DNA of 64,000 nt from Sulfurospirillum multivorans DSM 12446 (GTDB lineage: Bacteria; Campylobacterota; Campylobacteria; Campylobacterales; Sulfurospirillaceae): positions 930,001-994,000 of the forward strand of contig NZ_CP007201.1 in the NCBI RefSeq assembly GCF_000568815.1, in the 5' to 3' direction. Made by a program: the position numbers and the translations under genes. A model generated the notes under the pieces. It made no database searches and was not told where the DNA came from. It saw only the letters and a list, made by a program, of their open reading frames with translations. Every line of letters begins with the position of its first letter. The stretch's first letter is position 1. This document shows positions 55,906-64,000 of the stretch, piece by piece.

Positions 55906-56540
55906 TGCTTTTTAAAGTCGTCCTAGGCTTCATGCTTTTACATGTAAGCCTTTTAGGAGGGGAGTTTAAACTCTCCTCCTCTTTTTTCTCCTCGCAACCT
56001 TCCCCAAAATCCAAAGCCATTTTCAAAGACTATGAGCGTTTTATGAACGAAACCAGCCCCAAATCTTTACATGTAAAGCTTGAAGCGGTGAACTTTTACG
56101 TCAATGCCTTTGTGGGTGCGTACGATGAACAGACCTATGGAAGAGACGAATACTGGGCAAGCCGAGGTGAGTTTTTGGCTCACGGCGGTGGGGATTGCGA
56201 AGATTATGTGATTACCAAGTTTTACACGCTAAGAGATTTGGGCGTGGATGCGAAAAAGATGGGTTTATGCGTGGTGAAAGATACCGATCGTGGGCTTTGG
56301 CACATGATCTTGTTGGTGTTTGCAACGCACAAAGAGGAGCCTTTGGTGCTCGATAACCTGAGCTTTAAAGTCATGCCACTGAGCAAGCGCTATGACATCG
56401 CCATCAAAGAGTGCATGAACGAAGAGGGCAGTGTCAAACTGCAAAACAACGCCTTTGTGGAAGATAGCACACACCGACCTTTTAAAAGTTACAAAGCGAT
56501 GTTGGATCGCACTTCTAAAGAGATTCTCTGGCAACACTAA
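55905..56540 (+). CDS. lapG: LapG-like periplasmic cysteine protease (BTLCP)
   Basis: 211 residues with an export signal (VVLGFMLLHVSLLGG). Catalytic Cys in GGGDCEDYVITKFY, His in LWHMILLV and Asp in PLVLDNL give the LapG triad, and the spacing fits bacterial transglutaminase-like cysteine proteases. In Pseudomonas LapG cuts the N-terminus of LapA and releases biofilm adhesin when c-di-GMP is low, under control of LapD. The gene is joined to the adhesin fragment by a TAATG overlap. No LapD is seen nearby. Contains two TTACATGTAA copies. Confidence 0.85.
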   Translation: MLFKVVLGFMLLHVSLLGGEFKLSSSFFSSQPSPKSKAIFKDYERFMNETSPKSLHVKLEAVNFYVNAFVGAYDEQTYGRDEYWASRGEFLAHGGGDCEDYVITKFYTLRDLGVDAKKMGLCVVKDTDRGLWHMILLVFATHKEEPLVLDNLSFKVMPLSKRYDIAIKECMNEEGSVKLQNNAFVEDSTHRPFKSYKAMLDRTSKEILWQH

Positions 56541-56631
56541 TCTTTACATGTAACGTCCACACGCGTTAAAGCAAGACTAAAGAATACTGCTTAATACATA
56601 GCCAAACAGGGCGCACAATCCACTCACTTCA

Positions 56632-56640
56632 TGCTATAAT
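56632..56640 (+). promoter_or_regulatory. Extended -10 promoter of the amidoligase operon
   Basis: TGCTATAAT without a clear -35 box, 46 bases before the ATG of the first gene; a TTACATGTAA copy follows at 56645-56654, near the expected transcription start. Confidence 0.65.
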
Positions 56641-56685
56641 ATTTTTACATGTAAAGATTTTTACTTTCTGTTTTAAAGGATTCGT

Positions 56686-59600
56686 ATGTCACTCAAAGTT
56701 GTTCTATCGCATAAAACAGAATACCACTATGACCGCTACGTAGCGCTCTCACCGCACATCATCCGTTTGCGCCCAGCACCGCACAGCAGGACGCCCATCG
56801 AGGCGTACTCGCTCAAAATAAAACCTGACAACCATTTTATCAACTGGCAGCAAGACCCGTTTGGCAATTACTTAGCACGCATCGTGTTTCCTGAAAAAAC
56901 GAAGGAGCTGTGCATCGATGTTGAGATCATCGCCGATCTCATTACGATCAATCCGTTTGATTTTTTTGTCGATGACTACGCCAGTGAGTTTCCTTTCTTT
57001 TACACCAAAGAGCTTCAAAAAGAGCTGATACCTTACCTCGAAGAGAGCGAAGATGGTGAGTTGTTGCGCTCTTTTGTACGCTCACTTGACTGTCAAAAAC
57101 GCCCCATCATTGACTTTTTGGTTTATCTCAATTCTGAAATCAATCGCTTCTTAAACTACACCATCAGGCTGGAACCAGGGGTTCAAAGTTGCGAAGTGAC
57201 CTTAGGCAATAAACTGGGCAGTTGTCGCGATTTCGCGTGGCTGTTCGTACAAGTGCTCCGTCATTTAGGGCTTGCGGCACGTTTTGTCTCTGGCTATTTG
57301 GTGCAACTCAAAGCCGATGTCACCTCACTCGATGGACCAAGTGGTCCTGAAGCGGACTTTACCGACCTTCACGCGTGGACAGAGGTGTATATCCCCGGAG
57401 CTGGCTGGGTTGGGTTGGATTCGACGAGTGGACTTTTTGCAGGCGAAGGGCACATACCGCTTGCTTGCACGCCTTCCTTTGAGAGTGCCTATGCGATAGA
57501 GGGTCTAAGTGATCAGTGCGAAACCGAATTTGTGTATGACAACACCGTCACACGCATTTTTGAGTCACCGCGCGTCACCAAACCGTACCGTGATGACCAA
57601 TGGAACGCTATTTATAACTTAGGCTTTGAAGTGGACAAAGCCTTAGAAGAGGGCGATGTGAGGCTTTCCATGGGTGGCGAGCCGACCTTTGTCTCCATCG
57701 ACGACATGGAAGGCGATGAGTGGAACACCACAGCCGATGGTGAGCACAAACGCGCCCTGGCCGACACCCTTTCACGAAAATTACTAAATTCATTTGCTAA
57801 AGGTGGCATGCTTCATTACGCCCAAGGTAAATGGTACCCCGGAGAGCCGCTTCCAAGATGGCAAACCTCCATCGTTTGGCGCAAAGATGACAAACCCATC
57901 TGGCACAATCCCGAGCTTTTTGCCGATATGAACGAGGCATATACCTACACCAACGAAGATGCCAAACGCTTTTTGTCCAAGCTTTCGCTCACCCTTGGCA
58001 TCAGCGATCAAAACATCGTCGAAGCTTACGAAGATCCGCTGTATTACATCGTCAAAGAGTCCGAACTGCCCATCGACATCGACCCGATAAAGTCTGATCT
58101 CTCTGATTCGTTAGAGCGAAGAACGATCGCTAAAGTACTCTCCCAAGGGCTCAATAAGCCTGTGGGTTACGTGCTTCCGCTCAATTATGGCGAACACGAA
58201 TGGATGACATCGACGTGGGAATTGCGCAGAGGATACGTCTATCTGAGTGCAGGAAATTCACCGATGGGACTCAGACTTCCTCTGAGTTCTTTGCCTGAAA
58301 AACCTAAAGATGCGTTGGCACTTCATCCTGAACCAGACCTTTTTGCCCCTTTTGCAGCGCTAGGCGAGTACTCTGAAGCGGCAAAAAGGCGTTGTGCATC
58401 AGCAGGGGAAGCGAGCATTGAAGCGACGCATCACCGTGAGAAGTTTGTACGCACCGCGTTGTGTACGGAAGTGCGCGATGGAAAGCTCTATGTTTTCCTT
58501 CCACCGCTCAACCACTCGGAGTCGTTTTTAGAGCTGATTGCAAGCATTGAAGCCGTGGCAGAATCTTTACATGTAAAGGTTGTTTTGGAAGGCTACGAGC
58601 CTGCGCATGATCTCAGACTCGATCGCATCAAAGTCACGCCAGACCCGGGCGTCATCGAAGTAAATATCCAACCTGCAACCTCATGGAAAATGCTCAGCGA
58701 TAATCTTCTGTTACTCTACAAAGACGCACGAGAGTCACGTTTGGGTACGGAAAAATTTATGCTGGACGGCAAACACACAGGCACAGGCGGGGGCAATCAC
58801 GTCACAATCGGAGCGCTCAAACCTGAGGACAGTCCACTGCTTCGCCGTCCCGATCTGCTTCGCAGTCTCATCACCTTTTGGCAACATCATCCGGGACTTT
58901 CGTACCTTTTCTCCGGTGCATTTATAGGCCCAACATCCCAAGCGCCTCGCGTGGATGAGGGCAGGGTGGAAAATCTGTATGAGCTTGAGATCGCTTTTTC
59001 GCAAATTGGCGAGGATGAAGAGGTACCGTTTTGGCTGACCGATCGCCTATTCCGTCATATGCTAACCGACATCACGGGCAACACGCACCGAAGCGAATTT
59101 TGCATCGACAAGCTTTATTCTCCCGATTCCAGTAGTGGAAGACTTGGCATCTTAGAACTTCGAGCGTTCGATATGCCTCCACACGCCCAAATGGCTCTGT
59201 TGCAGATGCTTTTGGTACGTACGTTAGTCGCCGTGTTTTGGAAAAAACCGTACAAACACAAATTGGTTCGTTGGGGCACACAGCTTCACGATAAATTTTT
59301 GCTAGAGCATTACGTCAAAGAAGACGTGCGCGACATCGTAGAATTTTTACAAGCGGAAGGCTATGCGTTTGAGTTAAACTGGTTCGATCCTTTCTTTGAG
59401 TTTCGTTTTCCGCTCTACGGTATGACGACGATTGAAAATATAAACTTAGAACTTCGCGCCGCCATTGAGCCGTGGAATGTATTGGGCGAAGAGAGCGGTT
59501 CGCAAGGCACAGCACGTTATGTGGACTCTTCGTTGGAGCGCGTGCAAGTCAAAGTCCAAAACTTTACACCGGAACGCTACACGCTTACATGTAACGCCGT

Positions 59601-60057
59601 GGCAATTCCTCTCGCCCCCACTGGCATGGAAGGCGAGTTTGTGGCAGGCGTGAAGTACAAAGCGTGGGAGCCGTACTCTGCTCTTCATCCGACCATCGGT
59701 GCGGACACGCCTTTGGTGTTTGATGTGGTCGACACATGGAACAAACGCTCTATCGGCGGTATGTCCTACTTTGTAGCCCATCCGGGTGGGCGTACTTACG
59801 ACACTTTCCCTGTAAACAGCTACGAAGCAGAATCACGTCGCATCAACCGTTTTTGGGACTTCAACCACACCCAAGGTGAGGCGGAGTACCAAAGCAGTTC
59901 CGTGGTCACGCAACATGCAAACTCAGCTGAGGGCAGTGAGCGCACGGTCGTGGTGCATAAACCCAAAGCACTCAAACAGTTTGTGTTTCAAGAACTGCCG
60001 ATCAGCAGTGAATTTCCACACACCTTAGATCTGAGACGAAAACGGAACACGAAATAG
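56686..60057 (+). CDS. Transglutaminase-like protein fused to a DUF2126 putative amidoligase
   Basis: 1,123 residues. About 1-290 is a bacterial transglutaminase module: N-terminal beta domain (VVLSHKTEYHYDRYVALSPH), then C~179 in GSCRDFAW, H~228 in DLHAWTEV and D~244 in VGLDSTSG. Residues ~310-1080 are the DUF2126 domain, described as a putative amidoligase of the glutamine synthetase/GCS-like superfamily (LSMGGEPTFVSIDDMEGDEW, GTGGGNHVTIGA). No signal peptide, so probably cytoplasmic. It starts the operon and its stop is 1 base from the next ATG. Expected chemistry is making and cutting a peptide or isopeptide bond; substrate unknown. Two TTACATGTAA copies inside (58567, 59585). Confidence 0.9.
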   Translation: MSLKVVLSHKTEYHYDRYVALSPHIIRLRPAPHSRTPIEAYSLKIKPDNHFINWQQDPFGNYLARIVFPEKTKELCIDVEIIADLITINPFDFFVDDYASEFPFFYTKELQKELIPYLEESEDGELLRSFVRSLDCQKRPIIDFLVYLNSEINRFLNYTIRLEPGVQSCEVTLGNKLGSCRDFAWLFVQVLRHLGLAARFVSGYLVQLKADVTSLDGPSGPEADFTDLHAWTEVYIPGAGWVGLDSTSGLFAGEGHIPLACTPSFESAYAIEGLSDQCETEFVYDNTVTRIFESPRVTKPYRDDQWNAIYNLGFEVDKALEEGDVRLSMGGEPTFVSIDDMEGDEWNTTADGEHKRALADTLSRKLLNSFAKGGMLHYAQGKWYPGEPLPRWQTSIVWRKDDKPIWHNPELFADMNEAYTYTNEDAKRFLSKLSLTLGISDQNIVEAYEDPLYYIVKESELPIDIDPIKSDLSDSLERRTIAKVLSQGLNKPVGYVLPLNYGEHEWMTSTWELRRGYVYLSAGNSPMGLRLPLSSLPEKPKDALALHPEPDLFAPFAALGEYSEAAKRRCASAGEASIEATHHREKFVRTALCTEVRDGKLYVFLPPLNHSESFLELIASIEAVAESLHVKVVLEGYEPAHDLRLDRIKVTPDPGVIEVNIQPATSWKMLSDNLLLLYKDARESRLGTEKFMLDGKHTGTGGGNHVTIGALKPEDSPLLRRPDLLRSLITFWQHHPGLSYLFSGAFIGPTSQAPRVDEGRVENLYELEIAFSQIGEDEEVPFWLTDRLFRHMLTDITGNTHRSEFCIDKLYSPDSSSGRLGILELRAFDMPPHAQMALLQMLLVRTLVAVFWKKPYKHKLVRWGTQLHDKFLLEHYVKEDVRDIVEFLQAEGYAFELNWFDPFFEFRFPLYGMTTIENINLELRAAIEPWNVLGEESGSQGTARYVDSSLERVQVKVQNFTPERYTLTCNAVAIPLAPTGMEGEFVAGVKYKAWEPYSALHPTIGADTPLVFDVVDTWNKRSIGGMSYFVAHPGGRTYDTFPVNSYEAESRRINRFWDFNHTQGEAEYQSSSVVTQHANSAEGSERTVVVHKPKALKQFVFQELPISSEFPHTLDLRRKRNTK

Positions 60058-62538
60058 ATGAATTTCTTAGATAATTACAGTTCAGCTTCCCAGTTTGATG
60101 AGATGCTCGATGATCAGTTTCGTGTCAGAGAGCACTGGCAACCGCTCCTTACGCGCCTTGAATCGATCAGCGCTGAAGAGCTCGCCAATAAACAAGCCGA
60201 AATCACATGGCATTTGGAAGATAACGGTGTGACGTACAACGTCTACAACGACCCAGAGGGCAATGGCAATCGTCCGTGGAGTTTAGACCCGATTCCGTTT
60301 GTCATCACCAAAACGGAGTGGAAAACGATCAAACAAGGGATCAAACAGCGCGCAAAACTGTTCAACTTGATCTTAAAAGACCTCTACGGCGAGCAGAAAC
60401 TGCTCAAAGAGAACATCATCCCTGCCGAGGTGATTTACGGGCACAAAGGATTCATTCCTGCCGTTCATTCCTTGGGATTGATGGAGGATTTTCAGCTTCA
60501 TTTTTACGCGCTTGATATGGCACGAGGGCCTGATGGCAAAATGTGGGTCATCAATGATCGCACCCAAGCGCCCTCAGGGCTTGGCTATGCCGTTGAAAAT
60601 CGTTTGACGATGAACATCGTCTCCAAAGACCTCTACCCCGAACACGAGATCAAAAAACTGCTTCCCTTCATCGATGAGTTTAAAAAGCTGTTGAAAAAAC
60701 TCTCTAAAGGTGACATCTCCAAAGCGGCACTGCTGACTCCTGGCCCTTTGAGCGAAACTTACTTTGAACATGCCTATTTGAGCTCTTTTTTGGAGATTAA
60801 CTTGGTTGAGGGCGATGATTTGCTCTCCAAAAATGGTGCTTTGTGGCTTAAAAGTTTGAGTGGGCTGAAGCCTATCAACACCCTGTTAAGACGTTTGGAT
60901 GACCGTTTTTGCGATCCGCTTGAACTTCGCAGTGACTCAAAATTGGGCGTTGCAGGCTTAGTCGATAGCTTAAGACAAGGTAATCTTGCGATGATCAACC
61001 CCATCGGCAGTGCGATTGTTGAAAACATCGGACTAAACCCTTTTATGGAGCGCATCTGTCACTATTTTTTAAACGAAGAGCTTTTACTGCCCCAAATCGC
61101 GACATGGTGGTGTGGGCAGAGCCATGAACTGGAGTATGTGCTAGAGCATTTTGACACGCTCATCATCAAAAAGATTGACCGTACCGAGGCGATTCAGACG
61201 CACTTGGTGAAAAAACTCTCTCATGAAATGAAGCAGCAACTTAAAAACAGCATCCTGCAAAACCCTCATCAGTACGTCGCTCAAGAGGAGATCAGCTTTT
61301 CAACGACTCCTTTTTACGCCAACGGGAGAATCGAGCCTCGCAACGCCGTTGTGCGCGCGTATGCCCTGAAAAAAAACGAGAACTACACGGTGATGAATGG
61401 AGGACTGGTGCGCGTTTCTGCCTCCAAAGATGCGCTTTTGGTCTCCTCACAAAAGGGTGGAACGAGTAAAGATTTGTGGATTTTGGGTGAAGATGACACG
61501 ATTGATATGAGCTCCATTTTTAACACATTGCCCTATGTTGATGTCTCGATTCACACGATGCCTACACGCAAAGCGGAAAACCTTTTTTGGTTGGGGCGCT
61601 ACCTTTGTCGTACCATCACAACCATACGACTCATTCGCTATGTGGTGAAAAAAATGACCAACTTTAGTCGCTACGAAGGGGCTTTGTCGCAGGAATCACA
61701 ACTGATTTTAGAAAAATCATTGACCCATTTAACGATGACCTATCCTGGCTTTTTAGATGAAAAAATTGTGCAAAATCGGATGAGTGAAATTGAGTCGCTT
61801 ATCAAAGACAAAAGCAAGCAAGGTGGTCTCTCCTTTACGATGGAGATGCTCTTTAGCGCGAATGTTTCCATCAAAAGCCTGCTTGCGATTGAGGCGTGGA
61901 AACTTTTTGATAAGATGCAAAAAGAGTGGAAAGTGTTTAATCGTAAAATCAACTCTCCGACACAGACGATTTTAAGCGAGCTCGATAAATTTTTGCTCTA
62001 CCTCGTTGCGTACAAAGAGTTGGTCGAAGAGAGCATGTACAAAGAGCAGGGGTTGATTTTGTATGACATCGGCTATAAGCTGGAGTCGGCGCTTTTGACG
62101 ATCTCCAAAGCGCGCTCGATGCTCTGTGTCAAACATGAAAAGTCCGCAAGCTACGACATCTTAGAAGGCATGCTCAATTCTTGTGAGAGCTTTAATGCGT
62201 ATAGAACGCAGTATAAAAGCTCACTCCAACTGGACAATGTATTGGAGTTTTTGATTCTCAGTCCGCAATTTCCAAAGTCGATTGCCTACATTACCAACGA
62301 GCTTTTGGAAGACATGAAAGCACTTCCGAAGAGTAAAAAATACCTGAGCAGCTACGAAGAGCCTGTGTTTCAAGCGTTTTCATCGCTTAAACTGACAACT
62401 GTGGCTGGCTTGATGCAGATAGAAGAGGGCGGAACGGTGTATCAAATACTCGATGAATTTTTAGCCAAACTGACAGCGCATTTTTCGCTCTGTTCGATGG
62501 AGCTTTCCAAAACCTATTTTTCACACTACGATGAGTAA
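60058..62538 (+). CDS. Circularly permuted ATP-grasp protein fused to an alpha-E domain
   Basis: 826 residues. The N-terminal ~470 residues are a circularly permuted ATP-grasp type 2 domain (VYNDPEGNGNRPWSLDPIP, KMWVINDRTQAPSGLGYA, PLNTLP-like region before 500). From ~500 to the end is an all-helical alpha-E domain starting RKAENLFWLGRYLCRTI. Alpha-E is named for a conserved E-R pair; here the place is C-R. The ATP-grasp part should activate a carboxylate as acyl phosphate and ligate an amine. In many bacteria the two domains are separate genes; here they are fused. Always paired with transglutaminase and DUF2126 genes. Confidence 0.9.
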   Translation: MNFLDNYSSASQFDEMLDDQFRVREHWQPLLTRLESISAEELANKQAEITWHLEDNGVTYNVYNDPEGNGNRPWSLDPIPFVITKTEWKTIKQGIKQRAKLFNLILKDLYGEQKLLKENIIPAEVIYGHKGFIPAVHSLGLMEDFQLHFYALDMARGPDGKMWVINDRTQAPSGLGYAVENRLTMNIVSKDLYPEHEIKKLLPFIDEFKKLLKKLSKGDISKAALLTPGPLSETYFEHAYLSSFLEINLVEGDDLLSKNGALWLKSLSGLKPINTLLRRLDDRFCDPLELRSDSKLGVAGLVDSLRQGNLAMINPIGSAIVENIGLNPFMERICHYFLNEELLLPQIATWWCGQSHELEYVLEHFDTLIIKKIDRTEAIQTHLVKKLSHEMKQQLKNSILQNPHQYVAQEEISFSTTPFYANGRIEPRNAVVRAYALKKNENYTVMNGGLVRVSASKDALLVSSQKGGTSKDLWILGEDDTIDMSSIFNTLPYVDVSIHTMPTRKAENLFWLGRYLCRTITTIRLIRYVVKKMTNFSRYEGALSQESQLILEKSLTHLTMTYPGFLDEKIVQNRMSEIESLIKDKSKQGGLSFTMEMLFSANVSIKSLLAIEAWKLFDKMQKEWKVFNRKINSPTQTILSELDKFLLYLVAYKELVEESMYKEQGLILYDIGYKLESALLTISKARSMLCVKHEKSASYDILEGMLNSCESFNAYRTQYKSSLQLDNVLEFLILSPQFPKSIAYITNELLEDMKALPKSKKYLSSYEEPVFQAFSSLKLTTVAGLMQIEEGGTVYQILDEFLAKLTAHFSLCSMELSKTYFSHYDE

Positions 62539-62541
62539 GCC

Positions 62542-63432
62542 ATGACCTATGAAATCTACCACAAAACCGCCTTCAAATACGAAAGTATCGTCACCTTTAG
62601 CCACAACATCGCCCGCCTCAAACCCAAAGACACGCCTTTTCAGCGTGTGATGGATTTTGGCATGGAGATCACGCCCATGCCGTATGAGCAAAGCGAATTT
62701 GATGACATGTTTGGCAACCACACGACGCACCTTTTAATACGCGAAGCGCATGAGTCACTCTCCGTCATCGGCAGTTCACGCGTTGATCTGGATGGCGATG
62801 CGATGCGTTTACATGTAAACAATCTTCGCGCACAAAGCACCTCGTACGAGGCGTCTTTAGGCTTGTTGCAACAGTTTGATCTGAACGATCTGGTTGCGAA
62901 GCCGTTTATGTTTGACTCAGCACTCATTCCTAAAGCCTCGCGTGGCATCGTCGAGTATGCGAAGCGTTCGTTTGCACCACAACGCAACCTTGTGGATGCT
63001 GCGCAGGAGTTTATGAACCGCATCTTTCAAGACTTCGCTTTTGTCGCAGGTTTTAGCGATGTGACCACGCCCATCGAGGAGATTTTCGAGGCGAAAAAAG
63101 GGGTTTGCCAAGATTTCGCACAGTTCGCCATCGCCGCCCTCCGCTCCATCGGTCTGCCTGCGAAATACATGAGTGGGTACATCGAAACTATCCCAGCAGC
63201 GGGCATGCCAAAACTCTTTGGCGCCGACGCATCGCACGCATGGTTTGCGCTCTACATTCCTCGCCTTGGTTGGATGGAGTTTGACCCAACCAATAACATC
63301 ATCCCTGAAGATCAACATATTTTACTAGGATCTGGTCGAGACTACAACGACGTCGCCCCACTTAAAGGTGTCGTATTAAGTAGCGGACAGAGCGAACTCT
63401 CTATCGAAGTGAATGTGCAAAAGATGGTGTAA
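62542..63432 (+). CDS. Transglutaminase-like cysteine peptidase
   Basis: 296 residues. N-terminal beta domain (YEIYHKTAFKYESIVTFSHN) and a core with Cys in KGVCQDFAQFA, His in DASHAWFALY and Asp in MEFDPTNN, an intact triad. No signal peptide. It follows the ATP-grasp gene by 3 bp. In this gene set such proteins are predicted peptidases or transferases acting on the product of the ligases. A TTACATGTAA lies at 62809-62818 (LHVN). Confidence 0.9.
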   Translation: MTYEIYHKTAFKYESIVTFSHNIARLKPKDTPFQRVMDFGMEITPMPYEQSEFDDMFGNHTTHLLIREAHESLSVIGSSRVDLDGDAMRLHVNNLRAQSTSYEASLGLLQQFDLNDLVAKPFMFDSALIPKASRGIVEYAKRSFAPQRNLVDAAQEFMNRIFQDFAFVAGFSDVTTPIEEIFEAKKGVCQDFAQFAIAALRSIGLPAKYMSGYIETIPAAGMPKLFGADASHAWFALYIPRLGWMEFDPTNNIIPEDQHILLGSGRDYNDVAPLKGVVLSSGQSELSIEVNVQKMV

Positions 63433-63462
63433 GAGTTTTACATGTAAAAAAGAATAGACAAG

Positions 63463-63501
63463 AATTGGAATACTCAATAAAAATTGAGTTCCAATTTTTT
63501 T
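63463..63501. terminator. Bidirectional terminator between convergent genes
   Basis: AATTGGAA-TA-CTCAAT pairs with ATTGAG-TTCCAATT with a 2-base bulge, followed by a T run on the plus strand and preceded by A-rich sequence. It closes the amidoligase operon and overlaps the end of the small membrane-protein gene. Confidence 0.8.
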
Positions 63502-63928
63502 ATTCTTCTGTTTTAAGTTTTTGTAAATCTGCAAAATATTTTTTTGTCAGTATAAAAAAGATTATAAATATTACACTATAAAATATAGTATTGTAAACAA
63601 TCCCAATTAGATTAAATCTTGGTAGTATATTTATAATCCACATTGAAGTAATTAAGATTGCAAATACAATGATTGAATATTTTGAACTTTCTTTAGGATG
63701 TTTGACATCAATATTTTTATTGATATAAGAAATTGAATATTTAACACCTATGAAGAAAAAAGCAATGTAAACAATATCCTTCAAAAGTATTAATAAACCT
63801 TTATCTAATGATGAACCTAAAAATTTATTGACAAAATATCCAGCCAGTAATCCAAAAAATGGAATGACAATAGAAGTCGTCAATATATGCGTAAAAACAA
63901 CACTAAAAACAGATTTTTCTTTTTTCAT
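63500..63928 (-). CDS. Small four-helix membrane protein, unknown
   Basis: 142 residues with about four hydrophobic helices (VVFTHILTTSIVIPFFGLLAG, GLLILLKDIVYIAFFFIGV, SIIVFAILITSMWIINIL, FYSVIFIIFFILT). No family recognised. AT-rich compared with the operon before it. A TTACATGTAA copy (63956-63965) lies upstream. Confidence 0.65.
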   Translation of the reverse strand: MKKEKSVFSVVFTHILTTSIVIPFFGLLAGYFVNKFLGSSLDKGLLILLKDIVYIAFFFIGVKYSISYINKNIDVKHPKESSKYSIIVFAILITSMWIINILPRFNLIGIVYNTIFYSVIFIIFFILTKKYFADLQKLKTEE

Positions 63929-64000
63929 ACTAGCTTCTTAACTCAAAACTTTATTTTACATGTAAGCCTTAAAGATTATTCTGTGCGGATTCGACTTTGA

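Noticed and set aside
58735-59781. Open frames opposite the DUF2126 gene
   Set aside because: They arise from codon bias of the sense gene, have unusual composition and no start signals.

Overview
The window looks like chromosomal DNA of a respiratory, motile Campylobacterota (epsilonproteobacterium), most likely Sulfurospirillum or a close relative. Reasons: a cytochrome bc1 operon with a diheme c-type third subunit, a selenocysteine formate dehydrogenase with its small TAT partner, a molybdopterin oxidoreductase with an Fe-S partner, histidine kinases with the H-x-W-R-Q-P-L box common in this group, many chemoreceptors and c-di-GMP proteins, and a Campylobacter-type major porin. The genus is inferred from gene content and style; no search was run.

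Layout. 1-2.2 kb: end of a molybdopterin oxidoreductase, its ferredoxin-like subunit and a small exported protein. 2.2-6.2 kb: response regulator, peptide/nickel-type binding protein and histidine kinase, a likely three-part sensing system. 6.3-9.2 kb: small cytochrome c, then Rieske protein, cytochrome b and diheme cytochrome c of the bc1 complex, followed by a chemoreceptor with a heme c motif. 11-16.7 kb: major porin, REC-PAS-EAL protein, phosphatidylserine decarboxylase, DbpA-type helicase. 16.8-18.8 kb: RloA/RloB-like pair, a candidate defence module. 19-20.5 kb: YheO-type regulator divergent from a beta-hydroxyacid dehydrogenase. 20.7-25.3 kb: formate dehydrogenase operon with an in-frame UGA (Sec187) and a SECIS-like hairpin. 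25.4-27 kb: a Val/Leu-rich leader peptide and attenuator ahead of a short leuA. 27-40 kb: MOSC protein, LysE transporter, HD-GYP protein, chemoreceptor, a frameshifted small regulator, YebC, LUD protein, TRAP-TAXI transporter with DUF1850, YitT protein, small porin. 40-42 kb: groES-groEL under CIRCE, then tRNA-Met(CAT).

42.2-54 kb is acquired, very AT-rich DNA. A 9.5-kb element sits in the 3' end of tRNA-Met between 60-bp direct repeats. It carries a tyrosine recombinase split by an IS5-type element, an IS3-type element, remnants of an AlgI/AlgX-like acetylation pair, and a relaxase gene pair. A second, tandem element follows; its integrase is cut after about 48 codons by an IS21-type element, whose other end abuts the 5'-truncated gene of a type I-secreted RTX adhesin. 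Neither the IS3 nor the IS21 copy has a visible target duplication, which points to deletions beside them.

54-63.4 kb returns to host-style DNA: adhesin C-terminus, LapG-like protease, and a three-gene operon combining transglutaminase folds, a predicted amidoligase (DUF2126), a circularly permuted ATP-grasp domain and an alpha-E domain. This is a predicted but biochemically open peptide-bond-forming system.

The most striking signal crosses all gene boundaries. The perfect palindrome TTACATGTAA occurs at least 31 times, about half inside genes, often paired into terminator hairpins, and is absent from the acquired region.
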